From an uncultured Leptotrichia sp. (lineage in GTDB: Bacteria > Fusobacteriota > Fusobacteriia > Fusobacteriales > Leptotrichiaceae): a stretch of 10,481 nucleotides of DNA. Positions 1 to 6,235 of the stretch are shown here, in pieces. Below the pieces are notes generated by a model, which was not told where the DNA came from, did no database searches, and was given only the letters and a program-made list of their open reading frames with translations. Made by a program: the position numbers and the translations under genes. The stretch lies in the NCBI GenBank assembly GCA_938017765.1, contig CALIJH010000081.1:1-10481 (forward strand). Reading direction: 5' to 3'. The first letter of the stretch is position 1, and the number at the start of each line of letters is the position of its first letter.

Positions 1-91
1 TGTTAAAGCGATTTTACTATACAAGATTTAATCATATATTTTTTTATTAGTCAAATATTTTATTTTTATTTTGCTGTTGCATTTTCAGTAG

Positions 92-120
92 TTCACAAAT
101 CATAGTAAAAATGTTATAAT
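92..120 (+). promoter_or_regulatory. Probable sigma-70-type promoter of dnaX
   Basis: A -35-like TTCACA (92-97, five of six matches to TTGACA) is followed by a 17-bp spacer and a perfect -10 TATAAT (115-120). TG at 112-113 adds an extended -10. Transcription would begin near 127, leaving a leader of about 24 nt that contains the ribosome binding site for the TTG start at 151. This is the best-formed promoter in the window. The spacing and matches are seen directly; activity is inferred. Confidence 0.75.
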
Positions 121-150
121 ATCAAACAGTAATGAAAAAGGGTGAGAACA

Positions 151-1851
151 TTGAATATTACTTTATATAGAAAATATCGGCCTCAGAATTTTGATGAAAT
201 TGCTGGACAGGAATTTGTGCTGCGGGCGATAAAAAACTCCTTGAGGGAAAATAAGCTGTCGCATGCGTACTTGTTCACAGGGCCACGTGGAGTTGGTAAA
301 ACAACTATTGCAAGACTTATTGCAAAAGGCGTAAACTGTCTGAGCAGTAAGGATGTGACAGATAATCCCTGCGGAAAATGTGAAAACTGCCGTGAAATTT
401 CTCAAGGGATTTCTATGGATATGATTGAAATTGATGCGGCTTCTAATCGTGGGATTGATGAAATTAGGGAACTGAAGGAAAAAATAAATTATCAGCCTGT
501 AAAAGGAAGAAAAAAAGTATATATAATAGATGAAGTGCATATGCTTACCAAAGAGGCATTTAATGCTTTGCTAAAGACGCTGGAAGAGCCTCCGTCCCAT
601 GTAATATTTATACTGGCGACTACTGAAATAGACAAAATACCCGATACAGTGATTTCCCGTTGCCAGAGATATGATTTTCAGCCTATTGAAGCGAAAGATA
701 TAACTGCTCTTTTAAAAGAAGTCGCCGAAAAAGAAAATATAACAATAGATAAGGAAAGTCTAAATTTGATATACAGAAAATCTGAAGGGAGTGCAAGGGA
801 CAGTTTTTCGATATTTGAACAAGTCGTCTCAAATTTCAACGGGGAAGACATTGATATTTCCAAAACCCAGAAAGCATTGGGAGTAGTACCCGATATTGTA
901 CTGAACGAATTTTTTGAATTAATTCTGGGAGGAAATAAAGAGCAGTTGCTGGAATTTATAGATAAAATATGGGAAGAGGGTCTTGTAATTGAAACCTTTT
1001 TAAAGGATTTTGCTTACTATCTGAAAGAGCAGTTTAAAAAAAATAAGGAAATATCCGTTAATTTTATCCTTAATACTATAAGCTCCATTTTCTTTATATT
1101 GAATGAGTTTAAATATGAAGAGGATAAAAGACTACTTGGATATGTCCTTGTTCATGAGCTTTATAGGGATAAAATAAAACAGGATACCGTGTCTGAATGG
1201 AAAATGGAAACGGCTCCACGAACAAAAGAGAAAAATATTACAGAAAAAAGTGTTTCAAGTCAGACAAAAAAGAAAACTGCTTCAGAAGAAAATATTTCAA
1301 CTAAGATAAAAGAAAAAAACGTTTCGGAAAATAATATTATTTTAGAGATGAATGAAAAATCAGAAACAGATAGAAAGTCGGAAACTGCAAAAGAAGCGAA
1401 TTTTGAAGAGCAGCACATTGAAAGCAATAAAAATACAAGCGAAAAAGTAATGGAAAATAACAGTGATATAAATGATGATATAAGCAATGCAAGTGAAAAT
1501 AGTAAAAGTCAGGAAAATTATGATATTCCGTTATTTGAAAGTAAGTGGGATGAAATAAAAAAGGCTATAAAAAAAGAAAGTGTTATGATAGAAGCTTTAA
1601 TGGCGGATACTTATCCTGAAAAATTGGAAAATGGAATTCTGATTATAAGATTTCCCGAAGGGCATAAGTTTCACAGTGATAGAATAATGGAAAATGAAAA
1701 TAAGCTGAAAATAGAGAGAATTATAAATAAGTTATGTAATTCGGCTGTTTCTATCAGCACTGTGCTGGGAGAAGAAAAGAGCGGTTCCAACGATGAGTTT
1801 GTAAATAAGGTGATTGACTTTTTTGGAGGAACAATAATCGACAGTAAATAA
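151..1851 (+). CDS. dnaX: DNA polymerase III subunit gamma/tau (clamp loader ATPase)
   Basis: This is the clamp-loader ATPase that opens the beta clamp and links the helicase to the polymerase core. From the chosen start it has 566 residues. It opens with the family motif LYRKYRP, then Walker A GPRGVGKTT (44-52), four zinc-binding cysteines (63, 74, 77, 80), Walker B VYIIDEVH (123-130), an SRC arginine finger (169-171) and a sensor-2 SARD (213-216). A lysine/glutamate/serine-rich linker (about 350-460) leads to a small C-terminal domain. I chose TTG at 151 because AGGGTGAG (139-146) is a good ribosome binding site for it. A GTG at 142, three codons upstream, would overlap that site and have none of its own. 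The linker contains 42-bp tandem repeats and two slippery A-rich heptamers follow it (see separate entries). The usual dnaX neighbour recR is absent downstream. Identity is certain; the exact start is moderately sure. Confidence 0.97.
   Translation: MNITLYRKYRPQNFDEIAGQEFVLRAIKNSLRENKLSHAYLFTGPRGVGKTTIARLIAKGVNCLSSKDVTDNPCGKCENCREISQGISMDMIEIDAASNRGIDEIRELKEKINYQPVKGRKKVYIIDEVHMLTKEAFNALLKTLEEPPSHVIFILATTEIDKIPDTVISRCQRYDFQPIEAKDITALLKEVAEKENITIDKESLNLIYRKSEGSARDSFSIFEQVVSNFNGEDIDISKTQKALGVVPDIVLNEFFELILGGNKEQLLEFIDKIWEEGLVIETFLKDFAYYLKEQFKKNKEISVNFILNTISSIFFILNEFKYEEDKRLLGYVLVHELYRDKIKQDTVSEWKMETAPRTKEKNITEKSVSSQTKKKTASEENISTKIKEKNVSENNIILEMNEKSETDRKSETAKEANFEEQHIESNKNTSEKVMENNSDINDDISNASENSKSQENYDIPLFESKWDEIKKAIKKESVMIEALMADTYPEKLENGILIIRFPEGHKFHSDRIMENENKLKIERIINKLCNSAVSISTVLGEEKSGSNDEFVNKVIDFFGGTIIDSK
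1222..1389 (+). repeat. 42-bp degenerate tandem repeats in the dnaX linker
   Basis: Four consecutive 42-bp units (1222-1263, 1264-1305, 1306-1347, 1348-1389) each encode 14 residues of the pattern xKEKxxxExxxxxx. Units 1 and 2 are most alike: both begin ACAAAA and share a TTTCAA near the end. Unit 4 is strongly diverged. They lie in the flexible linker between the clamp-loader core and the C-terminal domain, so changes in copy number would keep the reading frame. The periodicity is seen by reading; no alignment score was computed. Confidence 0.65.
1557..1575 (+). promoter_or_regulatory. Candidate -1 frameshift site in dnaX (two slippery heptamers)
   Basis: A AAA AAG (1557-1563) and A AAA AAA (1569-1575) both sit in the X XXY YYZ phase relative to the dnaX frame, at lysine codons 470-471 and 474-475. 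The first is the same heptamer that E. coli dnaX uses to make gamma. After a -1 shift on the first heptamer the ribosome would read 18 more codons and stop at TGA 1617-1619, giving about 489 residues without the C-terminal domain. A weak purine stretch, GTGGGA (1545-1550), lies upstream. I see no convincing downstream stem-loop. A-rich lysine codons are common in this DNA, so chance is a real alternative. Confidence 0.35.
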
Positions 1852-1952
1852 AGGGTAAATAAAAAACAAATAAAAATTATGCGTGTTTATAATATGTGTG
1901 TTCATAATAAATTTTATAGATATATAGATTATAGATTTTAATAAGTACATAG

Positions 1953-2054
1953 ATTTTACAGATATGTAGATATTATAAACTAAGAATGAATTTTGCTGTG
2001 AAATATATACTGGAATTTATTTTACAGATATGTAGATATTATAAATAAGAATGA
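1953..2054. repeat. Pair of 36/37-bp direct repeats in the dnaX-rplI gap
   Basis: The 37 bp at 1953-1989 and the 36 bp at 2019-2054 are identical except for one extra C in the first copy (after ATTATAAA). Both begin ATTTTACAGATATG and end TAAGAATGA. The copies are offset by 66 bp and lie in the 250-bp gap between dnaX and rplI. The stretch 1915-1975 also contains several TAGAT-type short iterations. There is no gene here, no clear terminator after dnaX, and no -35/-10 pair that I would defend for rplI, although TATAAT-like strings occur (1888-1893, 2080-2085). Confidence 0.8.
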
Positions 2055-2101
2055 TATATAAATAATAGTAGATAGTAAATATAATAAAAACAGGAGGAAA
2101 A

Positions 2102-2557
2102 ATGAAAGTAAAAGTAATCTTAACAGAAAATATAAAAGGTGTGGGGAAAAAAGATGAAATTGTAGAAGTAAAGGACGGATATGCAAATAATTTTTTGTTT
2201 GCTCAGAAAAAAGGGATACCTGCAACTCCTGAAAATATAAATAAACTGAAAAGTAAAAATGAAAAAATAAAAAAAGACCACGATAATGACGTCAAAAAAG
2301 CAAATGAACTAAAAGAACTACTGGTTTCAAAAGAAATAGTATTAAAAGTAAAAGCAGGAAATAACGGAAAAGTATTCGGTTCAGTAGGAGGAAAAGAAAT
2401 AGCTGACGCTATAAAAGAACAGTTAAACCTTGAAGTGGATAAAAAGAAAGTTTCCACAGATGCCAGAATGAAAGAATTGGGAGAACACAATATAGAAATA
2501 AAATTACATCCTGAAGTGAAAGCCGTAATTAAAGTGAAATTGGAAGGACAGGAATAA
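2102..2557 (+). CDS. rplI: 50S ribosomal protein L9
   Basis: L9 binds 23S rRNA in the large ribosomal subunit and helps keep the reading frame during translation. At 151 residues it has normal length. The N-terminal domain carries the family signature GVGKKDEIVEVKDGYANNFL (residues 13-32) followed by a G-I-P-A-T turn. A lysine-rich connecting helix spans about 42-75. The C-terminal domain contains GKVFGSVGGKEIADAI (89-104). AGGAGG (2092-2097) lies four bases before the ATG. The gene ends in tandem stops (TAA TAA) and dnaB starts five bases after the first one, so the two are surely co-transcribed. This rplI-dnaB pairing is common in bacteria. The rpsF-ssb-rpsR genes that often precede rplI are not here. 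Confidence 0.98.
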   Translation: MKVKVILTENIKGVGKKDEIVEVKDGYANNFLFAQKKGIPATPENINKLKSKNEKIKKDHDNDVKKANELKELLVSKEIVLKVKAGNNGKVFGSVGGKEIADAIKEQLNLEVDKKKVSTDARMKELGEHNIEIKLHPEVKAVIKVKLEGQE

Positions 2558-2562
2558 TAATC

Positions 2563-4017
2563 ATGGCATTATTCGATGAAAATAAAAATGAAAATGATTT
2601 GAAAATACCTTACAGTATTGAAGCCGAAGAAGCTTTGTTAGGTTCAATTTTTATAAAACCGGATGTCATAGGAGATATTGTAGAAATAATAACTTCGTCG
2701 GATTTTTATAAAAATAATTACAGAATAATATTCAGTGAAATGTTGAATATCTACAATACAGGAAAGATTGTAGATGTACTTGTAATTAAAAATTCTCTTG
2801 AATATCAGAATTTACTTGATGAAATAGGCGGAGAAGACATACTTTACGATTTGACGGATGTTGTGCCGACTGCTGCCAATGCTGTCAATTATGCCCAGAT
2901 TATTAAAGAGCGTTCTGTTCAGAGACAGCTTATAGAAACAGGGGAAAAAATTACGAGAATGGCTTATCGCGGTTATGATGAAGTTGAAAAAATGCTTGAT
3001 AAAGCTGAAAGTATGATATTTAAAATAGCCGAATCCAAACAAAGAAAAGACGTAGTTTCGTTAAAAGAACTGGCAGGACTTAAAATATCAAGTCTTGATG
3101 AAATGTCTAAATATAAAGGCGGTTTGAGAGGATTAAGCTCAGGTTTTACCGATTATGATACATTGACAAGTGGATTTCACGGGTCAGATTTGATAATACT
3201 CGCAGCCAGACCTGCCATGGGAAAAACGGCATTTGCATTAAATCTTGCGTTGAATGTGGCGAGAAAAGGAAAACACGTACTTATATTCAGTTTGGAAATG
3301 GGAAATGAGCAGCTTTTTGAAAGACTTCTCTCCATAGATTCCAAGATAAAGCTAAAATCCATAAAAGACGGAACTCTTGCAGATGCTGATTACACTCTTT
3401 TGGGAAACAGTATGGGAAGATTATCGGAGTTGCCTCTGTATATTTCGGATTCTTCGAGTGTAAATATACTGGAAATAAAAGCGGTGGCAAGGAGATTGAA
3501 AGCGGAAGGAAAACTTGATTTTTTGCTTATTGACTATCTCCAGCTCATAACTCCTTCGGAGGGATCAAAAAAAAGCAGGGAACAGGAAATTTCGGAAATT
3601 TCAAGGTCGCTTAAAATAATTGCCAAAGAGCTGAATATACCTGTTGTTACATTATCCCAGTTATCGAGAAGTGTCGAATCCAGAACTGACAAAAGACCGA
3701 TATTATCGGATTTGAGAGAGTCGGGAGCGATAGAACAGGATGCCGATATGGTAATGTTTTTATACAGGGAAGCCTACTATGCTTCAAAAATAGCACAGGG
3801 AGGCTCAAATTTTAATGATCCGAATATGCCGCAAAATTATACTGATCAGCCGTCAGCCAATCCTATATCGTCAATGCCTGAAATTGAGGAAGTCGAAGTA
3901 ATTATAGGAAAACATAGAAGTGGGCCTACGGGAACGATAAAATTAGGTTTCAGACCGAGTTATCAGCAGTTTGTCAACATAATAAGCGATGCTCAGGTAA
4001 ATCTGTATCCTGAGTAA
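2563..4017 (+). CDS. dnaB: Replicative DNA helicase DnaB
   Basis: This is the hexameric helicase that unwinds DNA at the replication fork. The protein is 484 residues. The N-terminal primase-interacting domain spans about 12-160 (IPYSIEAEEALLGS at 15-28). The RecA-like motor domain has Walker A ARPAMGKT (215-222), the catalytic glutamate in SLEM (E245), Walker B LLIDYLQL (321-328), motif H3 VVTLSQLSR (361-369), the DLRESGAIEQDADMV motif (383-397), and the arginine-finger region KHRSGPTGT (450-458). It is longer than the B. subtilis and E. coli proteins. The extra length lies between YREA (401-404) and IIGKHR (447-452), as an Asn/Pro/Ser-rich stretch of about 30 residues. A ribosome binding site, AGGA-type, overlaps the end of rplI. 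No intein is present: the motor motifs are continuous. Confidence 0.98.
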   Translation: MALFDENKNENDLKIPYSIEAEEALLGSIFIKPDVIGDIVEIITSSDFYKNNYRIIFSEMLNIYNTGKIVDVLVIKNSLEYQNLLDEIGGEDILYDLTDVVPTAANAVNYAQIIKERSVQRQLIETGEKITRMAYRGYDEVEKMLDKAESMIFKIAESKQRKDVVSLKELAGLKISSLDEMSKYKGGLRGLSSGFTDYDTLTSGFHGSDLIILAARPAMGKTAFALNLALNVARKGKHVLIFSLEMGNEQLFERLLSIDSKIKLKSIKDGTLADADYTLLGNSMGRLSELPLYISDSSSVNILEIKAVARRLKAEGKLDFLLIDYLQLITPSEGSKKSREQEISEISRSLKIIAKELNIPVVTLSQLSRSVESRTDKRPILSDLRESGAIEQDADMVMFLYREAYYASKIAQGGSNFNDPNMPQNYTDQPSANPISSMPEIEEVEVIIGKHRSGPTGTIKLGFRPSYQQFVNIISDAQVNLYPE

Positions 4018-4088
4018 AAATATATTTTAAATCTGTATACAAAAAATTGTATAAATAATTAAATTAATATAAAATTCAAGGAGGGAAA

Positions 4089-5363
4089 ATGCAGCAAAAA
4101 AGAAAAGTTGAGTTACTTGCACCGGCAGGAAACATGGAAAAACTTAAAACAGCTTTTCATTTCGGAGCAGATGCCTGTTTTGTAGGAGGCAGTGCTTTCA
4201 ATTTGAGGGGAATGTCCTCAAACTTTAAAAACAGTGAATTAAAGAAAGCGATAGATTATGTTCACAGTTTAGGAAAAAGAATATTCGTAACACTGAATAT
4301 ATTTGCACATAATTCGGAAATAGAATATATGCCAAGATTTATAAGGTTACTTGACGAATATGGGGCGGATGCGGTTATAGTCGCAGATTTGGGAGTGTTT
4401 CAGCTCGTAAGGGAGCATGCACCCAATTTGCCTATACATGTAAGTACGCAGGCTAATAATACGAACTGGATGAGTGTAAAGACATGGAGAGATATGGGAG
4501 CAAAAAGAGTAATCCTTGCGAGAGAAATGTCTTTAAACGAAATAAGGACAATCAAGGAAAAAGTTCCTGATGTGGAAGTCGAAGTATTTATACACGGAGC
4601 GATGTGTATGGCTATTTCGGGGAGATGTCTTTTAAGTAACTATTTTACTTCCCGTGATGCAAACAGGGGAATATGTGCTCAGGATTGCAGATGGAGTTAT
4701 AAAGTAATTGCGGAAGGGCATGAGGAAAAAGGAGCTCATGATATTGTAGAAGAGCATGGAAGCACTTTTATATTTAATGCGAAAGATCTATGCACGATAG
4801 AATTTATAGATAAAGTTCTTGAAACAGGAGTAGACTCTTTAAAAATCGAAGGAAGAATGAAAAGTATCTATTATAATTCAACAGTAGTAAAGCAGTATAG
4901 ACAGGCTCTGGATTCCTATTATTCGGGAAACTATAAATATGATCCTAAATGGCTTGAGGAGTTACAGACAATAAGTCATAGACTTTATTCCAAAGGTTTT
5001 TATCTCGGAGTTACTACTGAAGAAGACCAGAATTATCATACGGGGTCATCTTACAGCCAAACTTATCAATTAGTGGCTAAAGTAGCAGAAAAACTTGATA
5101 ATAATAAATATGTCTGGGAAATAAGAAACCGTGTTTATGCAAGCAGTGAACTCGAGCTTGTAAGACCTCATCAGGATCCTGTGAAATTTAAAATTAAAAA
5201 CTTTTTAAATACTAAAAATAACGAAATCATAGAAGTTGCTCACCCAAATACGGTTGCGATAATCGAAACTGATGTCGAAATGGAGCCAATGGACCTTATA
5301 AGAGTGAGATTACCTGAAGGTCAGTCTGATACTGATATGGAGACAGGGGAAAATACCCTTTAA
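4089..5363 (+). CDS. Peptidase U32 family protein, TrhP/YegQ-like tRNA hydroxylation enzyme
   Basis: The 424-residue protein starts with the family opening VELLAPAGNMEKLKTAFHFG (7-26) and carries the U32 signature EVFIHGAMCMAISGRCLLS (165-183). Four cysteines (173, 180, 196, 200) in the pattern C-x6-C-x15-C-x3-C fit an iron-sulfur site. It also has the NAKDLC and KIEGRMKS motifs. Members of this size and layout (YegQ/TrhP in E. coli, YrrO/TrhP2 in B. subtilis) form 5-hydroxyuridine at tRNA position 34. Older annotation calls them collagenase-like proteases, and no protease catalytic residues are evident. The large 23S rRNA hydroxylase RlhA is longer, so it is less likely. A strong ribosome binding site, AAGGAGGG (4078-4085), precedes ATG. 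The gene stands 71 bp from dnaB, with no convincing terminator between them, and may be read through from it. A second short paralogue (YrrN-like) is not in this window. Confidence 0.9.
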   Translation: MQQKRKVELLAPAGNMEKLKTAFHFGADACFVGGSAFNLRGMSSNFKNSELKKAIDYVHSLGKRIFVTLNIFAHNSEIEYMPRFIRLLDEYGADAVIVADLGVFQLVREHAPNLPIHVSTQANNTNWMSVKTWRDMGAKRVILAREMSLNEIRTIKEKVPDVEVEVFIHGAMCMAISGRCLLSNYFTSRDANRGICAQDCRWSYKVIAEGHEEKGAHDIVEEHGSTFIFNAKDLCTIEFIDKVLETGVDSLKIEGRMKSIYYNSTVVKQYRQALDSYYSGNYKYDPKWLEELQTISHRLYSKGFYLGVTTEEDQNYHTGSSYSQTYQLVAKVAEKLDNNKYVWEIRNRVYASSELELVRPHQDPVKFKIKNFLNTKNNEIIEVAHPNTVAIIETDVEMEPMDLIRVRLPEGQSDTDMETGENTL

Positions 5364-5466
5364 ACTTTATTTTAATAAAACGCTTAAGTTTTTTCAAAGT
5401 TAATCTAAAAATAAATCAAAGCAAGATAACATATACTCTTTAATGAAGAGGTAAATACACGATTTT

Positions 5467-5498
5467 AAATGGTAGAGTATTATACTCTACTATTTTTT
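5467..5498 (+). terminator. Palindrome with T run: probable terminator after the U32 gene, or an operator
   Basis: GTAGAGTAT (5472-5480) and ATACTCTAC (5482-5490) are perfect inverted repeats around one T. In RNA this would form a seven-base-pair stem with a five-base loop. It extends outwards through a G-U pair and four A-U pairs (5467-5471 with 5491-5495). Six T residues follow (5493-5498). It lies 104-127 bp after the U32 gene and just upstream of the response-regulator -10, so it could instead be a protein-binding operator. The inverted repeat and T run are seen; which role it plays is not. Confidence 0.55.
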
Positions 5499-5510
5499 CA
5501 TAAATTAGTG

Positions 5511-5516
5511 TATAAT
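5511..5516 (+). promoter_or_regulatory. Candidate -10 for the response regulator-kinase-glmM cluster
   Basis: A perfect TATAAT with TG directly in front (5509-5510) lies 33 bp before the response regulator ATG. This would give a leader of roughly 27 nt that includes the ribosome binding site GGTGAT (5540-5545). No -35 match exists at 16-18 bp spacing; the expected place overlaps the palindrome at 5472-5490. A promoter lacking a -35 and bordered by a palindrome would fit activator-dependent or repressed control. That is inference, and TATAAT strings are frequent in such AT-rich DNA. Confidence 0.4.
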
Positions 5517-5549
5517 ATAACAAAATAAAAAAATGAAGTGGTGATATTA

Positions 5550-6224
5550 ATGAGAGAAAAAATATTAGTAATTGAAGATGATCCGAAGATTTCCAGACTA
5601 CTGGAAATAGAATTAAAATTTGAAGGATTTGACGTATTTTTTGCATATGATGGAAAAGAAGGTCTTAATATGGCAAAATACGGTTCATATGATTTGATAC
5701 TGCTTGACGTTATGCTTCCTAAAATGAGTGGAATGGAAGTCTGCAAAAGAATAAGAGAAGGTTCACAGGTACCTATTATCATGCTCACGGCTAAAGATGA
5801 GATAAGTGATAAAATAGTAGGATTTGACTACGGTGCAGATGATTATATGACTAAGCCGTTTTCAAATGAGGAACTTCTTGCAAGAATAAAAGCTCTTTTA
5901 AGAAGAACTAAGAAAACGGTAGACCATAAAGGTGTTTTTGAATTTGAAGATTTAAAAATCAATTATTCTACTTATGAAGTATTCAGAGGAGAAACTTTGA
6001 TATCTCTCTCCAAAAGAGAATTTGAATTATTGGACTTTCTTGTGCTGAATAAAGGAATTGTTTTATCAAGAGATAAAATACTGGAAGAAGTCTGGGGATT
6101 TGACTACATAGGAAATGACAATATTTTAGACCTTTATATCAAATATTTAAGGGATAAAGTCGATAAACCTTATGAAAGAAAATTTATCCAGACAGTGAGA
6201 GGAATTGGATTTATTTTTAAATAA
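5550..6224 (+). CDS. Two-component response regulator, OmpR/PhoB family
   Basis: This is a cytoplasmic DNA-binding regulator of 224 residues. The receiver domain (1-120) has the acidic pair D10-D11, the phospho-acceptor D53 in LILLDVMLP, T80 and K102. The C-terminal winged-helix domain (about 128-224) contains SLSKREFELLDFLVLNKG and ends in VRGIGF, as is typical. ATG 5550 is preferred over in-frame GTGs at 5538 and 5541, because GGTGAT (5540-5545) gives it a ribosome binding site four bases away and MREKILVIEDD is the normal family start. The kinase follows after 11 bp, and its ribosome binding site overlaps this stop codon, so the two are translated from one message. It resembles ArlR/CssR-type regulators, but the target genes cannot be read from sequence; glmM downstream is a plausible one. 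Confidence 0.96.
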   Translation: MREKILVIEDDPKISRLLEIELKFEGFDVFFAYDGKEGLNMAKYGSYDLILLDVMLPKMSGMEVCKRIREGSQVPIIMLTAKDEISDKIVGFDYGADDYMTKPFSNEELLARIKALLRRTKKTVDHKGVFEFEDLKINYSTYEVFRGETLISLSKREFELLDFLVLNKGIVLSRDKILEEVWGFDYIGNDNILDLYIKYLRDKVDKPYERKFIQTVRGIGFIFK

Positions 6225-6235
6225 GGAGCTGAATT

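Noticed and set aside
1..90. End of an upstream gene or its terminator at the left edge
   Set aside because: All frames are short and no hairpin with a T run is visible; too little sequence to support a call.
163..540. 125-residue minus-strand ORF inside dnaX, and similar antisense ORFs in the other genes
   Set aside because: These mirror strongly conserved coding sequence on the plus strand, have no ribosome binding sites and encode low-complexity Phe/Ser/Ile-rich proteins.
1879..1941. Small ORF starting at ATG 1879 in the dnaX-rplI gap (20 codons)
   Set aside because: No ribosome binding site, repetitive AT-rich composition and no recognisable product.
1953..2054. Reading the 36/37-bp repeats as a CRISPR array
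   Set aside because: Only two copies, a 29-bp gap, no dyad symmetry within the repeat and no cas genes nearby.
4036..4053. Inverted repeat TATACAA-AAAA-TTGTATA between dnaB and the U32 gene, as a terminator
   Set aside because: The seven-pair stem has a single G-C pair and no T run follows on either strand; such strings are expected by chance in this AT-rich gap.
4581..4690. Reading the U32 protein as a secreted collagenase or virulence protease
   Set aside because: There is no signal peptide, and the conserved cysteine set and length match the tRNA-hydroxylation branch of the family.
5346..5394. Short hairpins just after the U32 gene (AGGG/CCCT at 5346-5359; AAAAC/GTTTT at 5377-5392) as its terminator
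   Set aside because: Stems of four or five pairs only. The palindrome with T run at 5467-5498 is a much better candidate.
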